Below the pieces are notes generated by a model. That model was given only the letters and a program-made list of their open reading frames with translations, did no database searches and had not been told where the DNA came from. The position numbers were made by a program, and so were the translations under genes. A stretch of 64,000 bases of DNA from Eubacteriales bacterium (GTDB taxonomy: Bacteria; Bacillota; Clostridia; Lachnospirales; Lachnospiraceae): NCBI GenBank assembly GCA_030524175.1, contig JAUNHC010000026.1, forward strand, positions 1-64,000. The letters run 5' to 3'. Below, piece after piece: positions 34,877 to 43,824 of this stretch (its first letter is position 1; every line of letters begins with the position of its first letter).

Positions 34877-35932
34877 TTATGCTACAGCGTAGTTCAGCCG
34901 GTAGCAGCCACGAGACACCGGGATATATTCCTCTGGGTGTTCGTAGATAGTGGCTCTTATGCGCTCCTGATGGTGCATGTTTTTTTGTGCTTTTGGGTGG
35001 CTTTTCAGACATTCATATAGATCTGCCAGATTGGCAGTGCCACCTAAGCCTTCTAAGGTCATTCGGATTAAATGATGCCAGGTCAAGGACTCTATATCCA
35101 CATGGTTCACCGAAAAACAGTTGTCCGATTTCCAGCTGAAGGGAACCATGAGGGCATCTTGCTTATGATAAATCAGTATATATTCAGTTACGATAGGGAT
35201 AAAAGGCTTTCTGTATGTCCGATTATTGGAAACACAGTTGAACTGTCCTTTTACGAGGAAAGACTCAAAGCTGCCCATCCGCATCATGTCATGCTGGATA
35301 CTGTAGAACTTCCCGTTGGTCCGGATATCTCCGACTAATATAGCCAGGCGTCCATCTTTTTTGAGAGCAAAAAACAGTTTCCGAATACAGTAATTTAATT
35401 TTTCCAGAAAGTCTTCATAATTCTCGCATCGGGACAGATCATCCGGATGAGGTTTCCCCCACATGTTACCGCTATATTTGATGATGTCATGATAGGGCGG
35501 ATGAAAGAAAATCAAATCCGCCGAATCGTCAACTTCATTTTTTAGAGCGTTCCAGTTGCCTCGGCCTGCTACAGGCTTTGGATTTAAGTCATATAAAAGT
35601 GACCGGACCTGAAAGCGGTCTGCAGCAGCCTTGGATGTGCCAGAGCCGCTCATAGGGTCCAGCAATGTAAATGTGCTCGTGTCTTTTCCGTAATAGTGTT
35701 TGGTATCCAGTATATATTTTAGAATTGCCGAAACAACCTCTGGGGAACAGTTGCCCCGCCAGTGGTTGTCACCGCCTTGTCCTCGGTCTGGGAAAGCCAA
35801 AAAAGATGTCAGCTCCTTACCTACTCTTTTCCTTAAGCCCTCAGTGCCAAGTGTTTCTACAATACTTTTCCATTCTGGACCAAATTCCTGTTGTAACAGA
35901 GCAGCAGCCTTTTGAATCTGTAACTCATTCAT
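34877..35932 (-). CDS. DNA adenine/cytosine-N methyltransferase-like protein
   Basis: A 351-aa protein with the AdoMet-binding motif I DPMSGSGTS (residues 92-100) and a catalytic motif IV that reads HPPY (144-147) instead of the usual DPPY or NPPY. The C-terminal third is helical (WHHLIRMTLEGLGG). No restriction endonuclease is nearby, so it is an orphan. Such enzymes on ICEs may protect incoming DNA from host restriction. The His in motif IV could alter specificity or activity. It overlaps the sigma-like gene by four bases. Confidence 0.8.
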   Translation of the reverse strand: MNELQIQKAAALLQQEFGPEWKSIVETLGTEGLRKRVGKELTSFLAFPDRGQGGDNHWRGNCSPEVVSAILKYILDTKHYYGKDTSTFTLLDPMSGSGTSKAAADRFQVRSLLYDLNPKPVAGRGNWNALKNEVDDSADLIFFHPPYHDIIKYSGNMWGKPHPDDLSRCENYEDFLEKLNYCIRKLFFALKKDGRLAILVGDIRTNGKFYSIQHDMMRMGSFESFLVKGQFNCVSNNRTYRKPFIPIVTEYILIYHKQDALMVPFSWKSDNCFSVNHVDIESLTWHHLIRMTLEGLGGTANLADLYECLKSHPKAQKNMHHQERIRATIYEHPEEYIPVSRGCYRLNYAVA

Positions 35933-36486
35933 GCGGCACTGCCTCCCTTCGGAACAACATGAACAGTGAGAAGTCTTCTCCGAAATCTGGAAAACCGGTT
36001 TCGGACGCTATACACACTGATCTGGCAATGTTCTGCAATTTCCCTGTATGTATACCCATCTGCCTTCAAACGGACGGCTTCCCGTTCCTTAGGAGTCAGA
36101 TAAGTTAACAAATGCTGCAAGATTTCCTGATCATGCAGGTGTTCTTCAATAGACATCGTTCGCTGTGGCAGAAACTGGTTTAATTCTTCCATGGCATTTT
36201 CTTCATTGTATGTGGTGATGACAGCCTTTCTTTTTGAACGGTTCCGGTACTTGTATTCATCTACAAGTGCGCTGTGCATCTGGTTCCAGGCAATTGTTTT
36301 AAAACTGTATTCCTGAAGCTTAGGGTTCCCAAGGTATTCTTGCACTGCACATAAATATCCGAAAACAACAACATCATAAAAGTCATCTTCCGACAGCCGG
36401 TAATGGTTCAAAAACTTTTTAACATCATCATGGTGCTCACTTGCAAATTGCTGTTCAGCAATAGTCAATTTACTTATTTTCTTCAT
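35929..36486 (-). CDS. Sigma-70-family factor
   Basis: A 185-aa protein with a region-2-like segment (YLCAVQEYLGNPKLQEYSFKT, then AWNQMHSALVDEYKYRNR) and a clear region 4 (LTPKEREAVRLKADGYTYREIAEHCQISVYSVRNRFSR, in segments). It could direct RNA polymerase to element promoters. It is translationally coupled to the methyltransferase. Other sigma-like genes occur at 5354 and 45789. Confidence 0.8.
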   Translation of the reverse strand: MKKISKLTIAEQQFASEHHDDVKKFLNHYRLSEDDFYDVVVFGYLCAVQEYLGNPKLQEYSFKTIAWNQMHSALVDEYKYRNRSKRKAVITTYNEENAMEELNQFLPQRTMSIEEHLHDQEILQHLLTYLTPKEREAVRLKADGYTYREIAEHCQISVYSVRNRFSRFRRRLLTVHVVPKGGSAA

Positions 36487-36559
36487 AAAAGAATCACGTC
36501 CTTTCTTTAGTTAAGGCATAATCCACTAGGAATAGCGCCATCTTTTCATATCGTAATTT

Positions 36560-37075
36560 TTACAGTGTTTTTGCTGTGATTAAAGCTGCTATGATTCTGG
36601 CACAAAGTCTTGCTTCCTCGGTCACCTCTTTTTGTCCATTGCAAAATAAAAGCAATGCTAAGGATTGTCGAGAGAAATCAGAGGTTTGCAGTGGGATCAA
36701 AGTATCTACAGGGAATTTTGCAGAATCTGTTGCATAAACAGGACTGTCAAAAATCACCGGTTGCCGGGAGCGTATATGTTCCGCTAACTGGGCGGATACT
36801 GCGACACCCTCTGCAAGATGAATCCCTTTTGCGGCAATCACATATTCTTCCGAGCAGATAGCCGCACTGCAGCGAATCACAGAATAAAAAATTTCTAAAT
36901 ATTTCTTCATATCTGGGTCCTTGACTTGAGTGGTGTACTTAGAAAGCAGAATCCCACTATCCGTTGGACGTATTTCCAATGGATCTCCATCTGAAAGGTT
37001 CATAGTCTTTCTGATTTCCACCGGAATGATTAAACGTCCTTGAGGGTCGATATACCGTATCATTGCTGGTCTCAT
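36560..37075 (-). CDS. AbrB/SpoVT-like regulator with sensory domain
   Basis: A 171-aa protein with an N-terminal SpoVT-AbrB swapped-hairpin DNA-binding domain (IRYIDPQGRLIIPVEIRKTM, LSDGDPLEI) and a C-terminal GAF-like domain (about 60-171), the layout of SpoVT. GGAGGA seven bases before ATG 37075 sets the start. It probably regulates element genes in response to growth state. Confidence 0.8.
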   Translation of the reverse strand: MRPAMIRYIDPQGRLIIPVEIRKTMNLSDGDPLEIRPTDSGILLSKYTTQVKDPDMKKYLEIFYSVIRCSAAICSEEYVIAAKGIHLAEGVAVSAQLAEHIRSRQPVIFDSPVYATDSAKFPVDTLIPLQTSDFSRQSLALLLFCNGQKEVTEEARLCARIIAALITAKTL

Positions 37076-37131
37076 AGGTGTTTCCTCCTTTAACGGCAGA
37101 AGGAAGCGTAAACGCTCCCTCCTGAAATTGA

Positions 37132-37815
37132 TTATGCTGCATGTCCATTTGGATAGGACTCTTGTGGTTCCTGTCGTCTTTGCTCCAGTGATGCCTGTAA
37201 CATGCGTTTGCCATTGGTAATCAGAGATGGGGAAATGATAGCCTCCCACATATGAATATACTGAACAATACGGTTCAATAACACGAACATATCTGCATCT
37301 AAAAGGCCAATGACCACCTTCGATTGGAGCTTGAAACTTCCTTTCTGCATAAATGTTCCACCATTTTTGTTTTTTACCTTAATTCCTTTCCCATTTTGCA
37401 CGTCAATACACCACGGATTTTTTCTGGGTGTCCCATCATAACCATGCGTATTACGTGTAATAAACACCCGATATGCATCTGAATAACCATTTTTATCTGG
37501 TGTGCCATATATTTTATCTCCTTTGTATTCAAATATCGGAAATCCGGCGTAAAGCCGAGAAAAAATAAACTCTATAACATCAGGAGATAAATTGGCTTTG
37601 ACTTTAATATTATTTTGGCCTGTACCCTTTGAGTAATCCATTAATACTAAGCCTATTAGAGAATTTATTTTTCTGTCGTTTTCTGTGTACTCACCATTTG
37701 CATGCAGCTGTGCGTAGTTATAAACGGATGCAACACGCAGTTTGTCATAGAAAGCAATCAGGTGTTCAGTGGTCTTTAAGACACATATCTGGTTTGATAT
37801 ATAGGGTTCATTCAT
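37132..37815 (-). CDS. Conserved hypothetical ICE protein (227 aa)
   Basis: A 227-aa soluble protein of a kind common next to VWA/MoxR pairs in clostridial ICEs. It has FSRLYAGFPIFEYKGDKIYG, NTHGYDGTPRKNPW and a C-terminal Gln/Arg-rich tail. No named domain was recognised. It lies 22 bases after the VWA gene and is probably co-transcribed with it. Confidence 0.55.
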   Translation of the reverse strand: MNEPYISNQICVLKTTEHLIAFYDKLRVASVYNYAQLHANGEYTENDRKINSLIGLVLMDYSKGTGQNNIKVKANLSPDVIEFIFSRLYAGFPIFEYKGDKIYGTPDKNGYSDAYRVFITRNTHGYDGTPRKNPWCIDVQNGKGIKVKNKNGGTFMQKGSFKLQSKVVIGLLDADMFVLLNRIVQYIHMWEAIISPSLITNGKRMLQASLEQRRQEPQESYPNGHAA

Positions 37816-37837
37816 GTAATTATTTCCCTTCTTTCTG

Positions 37838-39910
37838 TCAGTTTATGAATTGCGAAATTAATGCGGGCAACAGCTTTGGCAGCCTGTTCAAATCTGTGAT
37901 ATCCAAGAATCCATCTTGATAAATCCGCTTGATGCGTTCCTTGTCAGAGCCAATGGCTGCCGCAAAAAGGATGATACCTTTATTGCGGTATTCCTGTTTA
38001 ATCGCACGCAGGTCAGCTTCAGCCGCTGTGCCGCCATAGCCTTCACCGTTTGGCTGTCCGTCTGAAATCAGAATTAGAAGCTTTGTCTCCTCTGGTCTTT
38101 CCATTAAGTGTTCCGCCACGAAGCGAAGTGCAGCACCGTCACGGTTGCATCCCCGTGCACACATATCCATCAGACGGTAGCAATCCTGATTATCAAGAGA
38201 ATCAAATTCTGCATAAGAATACAGTTCTACTGCTGATTGTTCCGTGTGTCCATAAATCGTTACTGGTATTTGCAGGCTTTTGCAGAAATCATATAAAATA
38301 ATTGCTGCCTGCTGAGCCATAGTAATACGGGATGCACTGGACATTGAGCCACTTTCATCTATCAGAAGTGCCACTGCCAATTCCGGATTTTCACCGGGAA
38401 GACGCATCCGGGAAAAATATGCTCCGTCATCCTGACAGAGGTAACGGGGTTCAAACCGCCGCCCATAAGGTAAATGGGTCAGCTTTTCTCCATTTCTCTG
38501 CTTTTCAAGGACTTCCTGCACACTTTTCTGCAGCCGTTTAGAGATTGTCAGTAATGGTGCTTTTATCCTGTCATAGGCATCCTTTAGGTGCTGCTCGACA
38601 TGAGAAATCCGGTTGACATACAGATGGATTCCTTTATGGGCATCTCCGTAATACAGTTCCTTTGCCTGTTGCTGCAGCTCCTCTGAAAGTTCTTCTTCAT
38701 AGGCTATATTTACCTTGTCTGTCGCAATTTGGGTTAAAGCATCCAAAATGTCGTTGACACTTTCTTCGTAGCCGGAACCCTTATAATCAAAGTTATAAGT
38801 AACTCCGGGATTGGTCCCACCAGCGATCTGCGAAGTCTTTTGCAGAGCAATTCGTCCAGATTCCTCTTTGAGGACCTTTTCTGCTTCTTTCTTTCCTGCT
38901 GAAATGCTGCTGGCACTTAGCTTGCCGGTGCGCTTTAATTTTGGTTTTCCAGTTCCATTTGGAAGGGGGGCGCCGCCAGCAACTTGTTTGCCCAAGGTTT
39001 CTTCCAGCTTTTTACCATGTGCCTGTACCTCTTCTGGTGTCTTGGCTTTTTCAGCTTCCTCTACCAAGGGTTTGATATAGGGCCATAGAATAATAAGAAT
39101 TTCATTGACGGCTTTGAATCGTTCTCTTGGGTCTGGTTCGTACATAGCATCATCCAGAAACGGGATGCAGGTATCTAAACAATCCAGATATTCGCCCTGA
39201 TAGCCCGTTACATTATTGAGTTCTCCTGCTTTGCAGTATTGGATGATGAGATTTGCCATAATGGAAAAACTCTGATAATTATTATCAATTTGTTTCTGAA
39301 TGGAGGGAATCTGTTCTGCAAACCGTTCATTGTTTAAATGAATTCCAAGCCGAAAGTTTCCGGGAAACATCTGGCACATACGAGCCTCAATGTAAATATC
39401 TTCCTCGATATTCATTATGGTAGCAGCACATTTTGCAAGTGTCCTGCATACGGCTGTATTTTTGCCGGTCATAGCATCTATGATTTCTTTTAAATTATAT
39501 TGATTCTGGATTGCAGTGGCAGAAGGGGCAGAAGGATAAAAACTTCCGTTTTCCATAGAACGTATATAGAGACGCAGAGCAGTAAAATCTGTAAATAACA
39601 GATGTCCACACTCATGTCCAGTGAGTCCCGTCAGGCTGTAAGATTTTAAGAGCCTGGTCGGAAAGCTTGCAGTAATAGGATTTGCGGCATTTTCATGGAT
39701 GGTCTGATTGTCCGTGTAAGCAACATCTGCATGATCGGATTCATCCCATTCCATAATAACCTGGATCCCACTGTGGTATCGTTTAGCGGCTGTTTCCGCC
39801 ATCCCACTTTGATAATCTGCATAAGCACTGGAAGTAAATAGCTCCTGATCCGTAATCTTGTCACGCTCTTCCAGAATCCGTTTTTTTAATAATCGGTAAT
39901 CAGCGTGCAT
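37838..39910 (-). CDS. VWA-domain protein with HExxH motif (CobT-like)
   Basis: A 690-aa protein. Near the N terminus GHECGHLLF (His99 to His103) is an HExxH metallopeptidase-like motif. A long helical middle with a low-complexity basic stretch follows (about 320-350). The C terminus is a von Willebrand factor A domain with the MIDAS signature DESGSMS at about 518-524 and ISDGQPNGEG. The plan recalls cobaltochelatase CobT and other VWA partners of MoxR ATPases. Its neighbour at 40178 is such an ATPase, so the two probably form a chaperone or remodelling machine. No cobalamin genes are near, so metal chelation is unlikely. Confidence 0.8.
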   Translation of the reverse strand: MHADYRLLKKRILEERDKITDQELFTSSAYADYQSGMAETAAKRYHSGIQVIMEWDESDHADVAYTDNQTIHENAANPITASFPTRLLKSYSLTGLTGHECGHLLFTDFTALRLYIRSMENGSFYPSAPSATAIQNQYNLKEIIDAMTGKNTAVCRTLAKCAATIMNIEEDIYIEARMCQMFPGNFRLGIHLNNERFAEQIPSIQKQIDNNYQSFSIMANLIIQYCKAGELNNVTGYQGEYLDCLDTCIPFLDDAMYEPDPRERFKAVNEILIILWPYIKPLVEEAEKAKTPEEVQAHGKKLEETLGKQVAGGAPLPNGTGKPKLKRTGKLSASSISAGKKEAEKVLKEESGRIALQKTSQIAGGTNPGVTYNFDYKGSGYEESVNDILDALTQIATDKVNIAYEEELSEELQQQAKELYYGDAHKGIHLYVNRISHVEQHLKDAYDRIKAPLLTISKRLQKSVQEVLEKQRNGEKLTHLPYGRRFEPRYLCQDDGAYFSRMRLPGENPELAVALLIDESGSMSSASRITMAQQAAIILYDFCKSLQIPVTIYGHTEQSAVELYSYAEFDSLDNQDCYRLMDMCARGCNRDGAALRFVAEHLMERPEETKLLILISDGQPNGEGYGGTAAEADLRAIKQEYRNKGIILFAAAIGSDKERIKRIYQDGFLDITDLNRLPKLLPALISQFIN

Positions 39911-39928
39911 ATATTGATTGTCCTTTCT

Positions 39929-40171
39929 TTATATAATTGTCGTTGTTAACAGCTTTTCCATAGATACTCCAAAGTAGGCAGCGACCTGATAGACCGCATA
40001 GGCAGTCGGGGCTGCCCGGCAGGACTCATAATTATTGATTGCATAGGGAGATAATCTTAAAACCCTTGCAAGAGTCCGTTGTGATAATGGCCGTTTCTGT
40101 GAGTTCCGAAGATAAGCAAGGTTCTTCGCAAAATTTAGACGCATATCATACTCTGTAATTTCCATATACAT
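39929..40171 (-). CDS. XRE-family regulator (80 aa)
   Basis: A single Cro/CI-type helix-turn-helix (LAYLRNSQKRPLSQRTLARVL, YAINNYESCRAAPTAYAVYQ). It is placed between the MoxR-like ATPase and the VWA gene with six and eighteen bases of spacing, so it is co-transcribed and may autoregulate the operon. Confidence 0.8.
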   Translation of the reverse strand: MYMEITEYDMRLNFAKNLAYLRNSQKRPLSQRTLARVLRLSPYAINNYESCRAAPTAYAVYQVAAYFGVSMEKLLTTTII

Positions 40172-40177
40172 CCCCCT

Positions 40178-41989
40178 TTACGCAGCAAGAAGTGTATCCA
40201 GACATCGAGACTGGATTTCCTCCCGGCATTTGCTATCCGAAGATGCAGAGGACAGAACCGTAAATTTTGCTGCTTCGGAAATGTCATTGGTAATCATATA
40301 GGACTGCACCCAGGTAATAAGCTCCCTGACGCCGCAGCATCCATCCCGGATTGACGCTTCCTGACAGTATTCATTAATAGATTTTACAATCCTTGCCATA
40401 GTTTTGATGGCAGAAGTATCCTTGCACCCGGTAATTCCCTGCACCCGTTTCACTAAAGTCGGTTCATCCGGTTCCTCCAGATCTACGATCAGGTTCATAC
40501 GTGAGATAACGGACTGATTCATTGCGCGGCATCCGGCATAGTCTACGTTTGTCGTAATGACAATGACGGCATCTGGGTGCCGCTCTACGATTTCACCGGT
40601 AGGCAGTGTAATGGATTTGCATTGATCAAGAAGACCATTTAACCCCACAAGTACAGCAGGATTGGCAATAACGGTGGGTTCCTGCAACTCTAAAAGATAT
40701 CCATAACGGAATGCCTCTACGAGAGGAGTATCTGTAAACTCAAATTCTTTGGATGAGTTCTGACTTTCTACCTCTAGTCGTGTCTGTTCTGCTACTGCAT
40801 GGATGAGTGCATTCAGGACCGCATTTTCATCAACGTCCTCATTATATTGCTGCGTCAGCATATAATAAGCACTTGCAGGATCCATCTGAATATCCATATA
40901 AGTTGGAAACTGTATCACTTTTTGAGTTTCTTTCTTATTCATTTTCGGAAGGATTTGACCGATTAAGTCAAAAACCTCTGTCCCTGCTGAACAAGTATAA
41001 AAGCGGTAAGGCAGATGAAAGGCAGCTGCCATCGCCATTGCACCTTCCGTCTTGCCGGTCCCAGCATTGCCCCTCAGCATAAAATTACGCATGGCCCGGG
41101 CAGTACCGGTGGTTAGCTTGGCATGCTTGCAAAGTGCCTTAATCTCCGGCGGTATGATATACCAATCCGGAAGTACCGGTACAGTAGCTTCCTCTTCAGG
41201 GGACAGCACCCGCTGTTCATCCAAAACATACTGATGTTCAAATTGGCTGTGTAAAATCATTGGAGCTTTTTTTCCGTTTACATAGTCTGCTTTTACAATT
41301 TCAAAGTCCCCGTAGAGGACATTGGTAGCCAACAGGGTTCCTTTTGTAATGTCCATTGGACGGATTGCAGGAATAATACCTCCGGCAGTTATTTTTGCGT
41401 GTATACCAGCGTCACCAAGATTATTTGCATTCTTGACACGGCGGTACAGATTATCACATAAAAGTGCAGCGGCTTTAAGGCTTTCCTCCTTATTAAGGTA
41501 GCCATTTGTTGCATGCACTTTTAATTTCTGATAAGCTCCGTTGAATTCTGAATCTGCCATAGCGGTGGGGAGGAGTGCGAAAAAAATCGCTGTTCCGTTG
41601 TTCCCGTTTTCTGAATAGTTATAGCCTGACGGTTTTGCGGTAGGTACGATAGGATCTGTATAGCACCCTGCTTTGAAAGTGCCCCGGTTGCGGTTGAATA
41701 CAACTACATGCATTTCACCGGACAGGCTTGGATATTCTGCAATCGTAAAATCGTTACCCTGACTTCCAATAGCACCACGATGTCTTTGACCAGATGGTGT
41801 AATGCCAAGTTCCAGATTCATATAAGTCAGGATGGCCCGTATTGCAATCGGGTGTACCGTTGCCACTTTCATTGGTCCTGCATTGTATATCGAAATAGCA
41901 TCTGTTCGCTTTAATTCTTTGCTGTCAAATTGATCAAAGGGGGCTGGCTGCTTTCGGTGCCAGCTCCAGTCATCAAATAATTCACTCAT
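40178..41989 (-). CDS. MoxR-like AAA+ ATPase
   Basis: A 603-aa protein. The N-terminal 280 residues have no recognised domain. The AAA+ core has Walker A GNAGTGKTE at about residue 306, a Walker B-like acidic stretch (LLELQEPTVIANPAVLVGLN, part), sensor 1 (VIVITTNVDYAG) and an arginine-finger region (QSVISRMNLIVDLEEP). MoxR-family ATPases work with VWA proteins to mature or remodel client complexes. Here the VWA partner is encoded just downstream. The large N-terminal extension is unusual and may bind DNA or a client. Confidence 0.82.
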   Translation of the reverse strand: MSELFDDWSWHRKQPAPFDQFDSKELKRTDAISIYNAGPMKVATVHPIAIRAILTYMNLELGITPSGQRHRGAIGSQGNDFTIAEYPSLSGEMHVVVFNRNRGTFKAGCYTDPIVPTAKPSGYNYSENGNNGTAIFFALLPTAMADSEFNGAYQKLKVHATNGYLNKEESLKAAALLCDNLYRRVKNANNLGDAGIHAKITAGGIIPAIRPMDITKGTLLATNVLYGDFEIVKADYVNGKKAPMILHSQFEHQYVLDEQRVLSPEEEATVPVLPDWYIIPPEIKALCKHAKLTTGTARAMRNFMLRGNAGTGKTEGAMAMAAAFHLPYRFYTCSAGTEVFDLIGQILPKMNKKETQKVIQFPTYMDIQMDPASAYYMLTQQYNEDVDENAVLNALIHAVAEQTRLEVESQNSSKEFEFTDTPLVEAFRYGYLLELQEPTVIANPAVLVGLNGLLDQCKSITLPTGEIVERHPDAVIVITTNVDYAGCRAMNQSVISRMNLIVDLEEPDEPTLVKRVQGITGCKDTSAIKTMARIVKSINEYCQEASIRDGCCGVRELITWVQSYMITNDISEAAKFTVLSSASSDSKCREEIQSRCLDTLLAA

Positions 41990-42004
41990 TTTGTCACATC
42001 CTTT

Positions 42005-42778
42005 CTAGTTTCCCCAAGATATCTGCAGTGCAGTATCCGTAATTTCCGCCTTCAGTTCATTGTCTGCAAAGATAGATACCAGTTCTTCCCAGTAGTTCTT
42101 CCCGGGAAAGTTCTGGAAGGTATCTTTAACAACAGGTTTTTCATTCTCTACAATGATAATCTCTCCGCCTTCATTAATAGACAGCGTGGAATACCCTCTG
42201 GCATTCAGGTCCGTGATTAAATGACTTAATACGTTTGCACCGATAAGCTCATACCAGGAACTGCAGTCTACGACTGGCGGCTCTGGAGCGGGCGTTTCGT
42301 CAGGTGATTGTCCTGTCTGGGAGAGCGGTTGAATCCGCATCATTTTTAGACGCAGGGAGCCATAGGCATCTATGTTGATTTCAGCATGGGTAAATTCCCC
42401 GGCATGTGTGACACAGATGCGGACGGCCTTTCCATTCAGTAAGCGTTCCGTGCTTGGCCGTTTTTCCCAGTCCCAAGTAGCGTCCGGATAGGCTGAGCGC
42501 AGCTTATCTGTAACCCGGTGGCTGAGCTGGCACAACAGTGCCGAGCGGATATCATCGAAAGGCGGTTTATCAGGAGACTTCGCCCGTCTTATTCTTTTGG
42601 TACATCTGGGCAGTTTCGGTAACTGAATTCTGGGGGCAAGTGCAAGAAAAACCGTGCCAATTAGCCCGAAGGCAATAATCCCCAAAAACAGATTCCTGTT
42701 CTGATCAGGCACAAATAAAGCCATTACCAGTAAAACTGCAGTTACAATTTTAAAAAATAGCATTCCTTTGGATTTCAT
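42005..42778 (-). CDS. Membrane-anchored hypothetical protein
   Basis: A 257-aa protein with two N-terminal membrane helices (about 8-28 and 31-51), then a cytoplasmic part of about 200 residues with a Pro-rich linker (SPDETPAPEPPV). ATG 42778 is preferred, downstream of AAAGGAC. It lies between SSB and the MoxR-like ATPase and might link that system to the membrane. Not a recognised family. Confidence 0.6.
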   Translation of the reverse strand: MKSKGMLFFKIVTAVLLVMALFVPDQNRNLFLGIIAFGLIGTVFLALAPRIQLPKLPRCTKRIRRAKSPDKPPFDDIRSALLCQLSHRVTDKLRSAYPDATWDWEKRPSTERLLNGKAVRICVTHAGEFTHAEINIDAYGSLRLKMMRIQPLSQTGQSPDETPAPEPPVVDCSSWYELIGANVLSHLITDLNARGYSTLSINEGGEIIIVENEKPVVKDTFQNFPGKNYWEELVSIFADNELKAEITDTALQISWGN

Positions 42779-42855
42779 CTGTTTGTCCTTTCTTAAAAAA
42801 AAGAGGAGTTGCTGAGAATCATATATTCTCTTGCAATTCCTCTGTGTGATAATCA

Positions 42856-43497
42856 TTAGTTACTGAATGGTAATGGTTCCTGCGGCACGTTGGAAAAACC
42901 ATTTGCAGCGCCCTGAGTATATGGGGTTCCGGCTGGTGGCTGAGACTGCTGGTAGGCAGCTTGTTGTTGATATCCGCCTGCCGGAGGCTGCTGTTGGTAA
43001 TTTTGTGGAGGTGCCTGATATTGCTGATAATTCTGTTGTGGTGGAGCCGCATTTTGTGCCGGCGGATAATTTTGCGCTGGTGGTGTACCCTGAGCTGCCT
43101 GTCCCTGTAGATTCCCCGAAGCTGTCTGCCCGGTCTGTTCCTCCTTTTGTTTATTTTGCGGCGTATATGACCAATCATAAACACTGACTTCCAAACTGCG
43201 GTCATGAATCTGTTCGTTTGGGTTTTCCCTGCTTGTCCGCATATATTCTTTGGAATCAAAGTTACCTATGATAGTGATCACACTGCCCTTTTTAACTTTC
43301 GCATTAATGAGCCTTTCAGCTGAATTTCCGTAAAAAAAACAGGAAAAACACAGGGTGTGTTCGGACTCTTTGCTAAAGCCTTTGTTCTGAATGAAATTCA
43401 GCCGCACATACTTAGCTCCTGTCTCCTGATTGACAGTTAGTTCAGGATCCTTTGCGGCCCGCCCTTCAAATGTGATGGATGTTAACATGTTACTCAT
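42856..43497 (-). CDS. ssb: Single-stranded DNA-binding protein
   Basis: A 213-aa protein with an N-terminal OB fold (SITFEGRAAKDPELTVNQE, AKYVRLNFIQNKGF, ITIIGNFDSKEYM). It is followed by a long Gln/Pro/Asn/Tyr-rich tail (about 112-200) and a conserved-looking end PQEPLPFSN, related to the DDDLPF tip that recruits partner proteins. ICE-encoded SSBs protect transferred single strands. AAAGGAG lies nine bases before ATG 43497. It is the first gene of the operon after the leader at 43548-43708. Confidence 0.88.
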   Translation of the reverse strand: MSNMLTSITFEGRAAKDPELTVNQETGAKYVRLNFIQNKGFSKESEHTLCFSCFFYGNSAERLINAKVKKGSVITIIGNFDSKEYMRTSRENPNEQIHDRSLEVSVYDWSYTPQNKQKEEQTGQTASGNLQGQAAQGTPPAQNYPPAQNAAPPQQNYQQYQAPPQNYQQQPPAGGYQQQAAYQQSQPPAGTPYTQGAANGFSNVPQEPLPFSN

Positions 43498-43547
43498 TTG
43501 TTGTTCTCCTTTCTGCCTTCTGGCAATAAAATATGGTTTTGGGTAAT

Positions 43548-43590
43548 AAAAAAAGTGCCATATATGCGCAAATAGGCATAATATGACACT
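43548..43590 (-). terminator. Attenuator-type terminator in the ssb leader
   Basis: On the minus strand AGTGTCATAT plus ATGC pair with GCAT plus ATATGGCACT (one bulged T, one G-T pair), followed by seven T residues. It lies between the promoter and the ssb start, so it can only act on the leader. Confidence 0.8.
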
Positions 43591-43596
43591 AATTTC

Positions 43597-43615
43597 CAAA
43601 CTTAAACAGCATGTG
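43597..43615 (-). promoter_or_regulatory. Conserved leader box, copy B
   Basis: On the minus strand CACATGCTGTTTAAGTTTG, 17 of 19 bases identical to copy A at 31381-31399. Upstream are two small hairpins (TCTGG/CCAGA and CCC/GGG). Confidence 0.65.
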
Positions 43616-43679
43616 CTTCTTCTGGAAGAATGGTCCAGACTCCCCATCGGGATAAACACAAAAACTTAAATACAATCAT

Positions 43680-43708
43680 ATATTAACACAAGATATAGTG
43701 ATAGTCAA
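43680..43708 (-). promoter_or_regulatory. Promoter of the ssb operon
   Basis: TTGACT and TAATAT with a 17-base spacer on the minus strand, a near-consensus sigma-A promoter about 183 bases before the ssb start. Confidence 0.75.
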
Positions 43709-43824
43709 ACAAAACACTCTATATATAGAATATGGAGAGACATAAATTATCAGCCCCATAGATTGCCTAAAATAAACTATTTGTGGTATACTTTAGATAA
43801 GTGAAAGAAGAAAGGGGGATGACA

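Noticed and set aside
37096-37124. Hairpin GGAAGCG/CGCTCCC between the AbrB-like and neighbouring gene
   Set aside because: The stem is short with no T-run. It is not convincing as a terminator.
37838-41989. Cobaltochelatase (CobN/S/T) interpretation of the VWA and AAA+ pair
   Set aside because: No CobN-like subunit or cobalamin genes are nearby, and the HExxH motif and context fit an ICE accessory system better.
42867-43187. A 106-aa plus-strand frame opposite ssb
   Set aside because: It arises from the Gln/Pro-rich codons of the SSB tail read in reverse and lacks a start signal.
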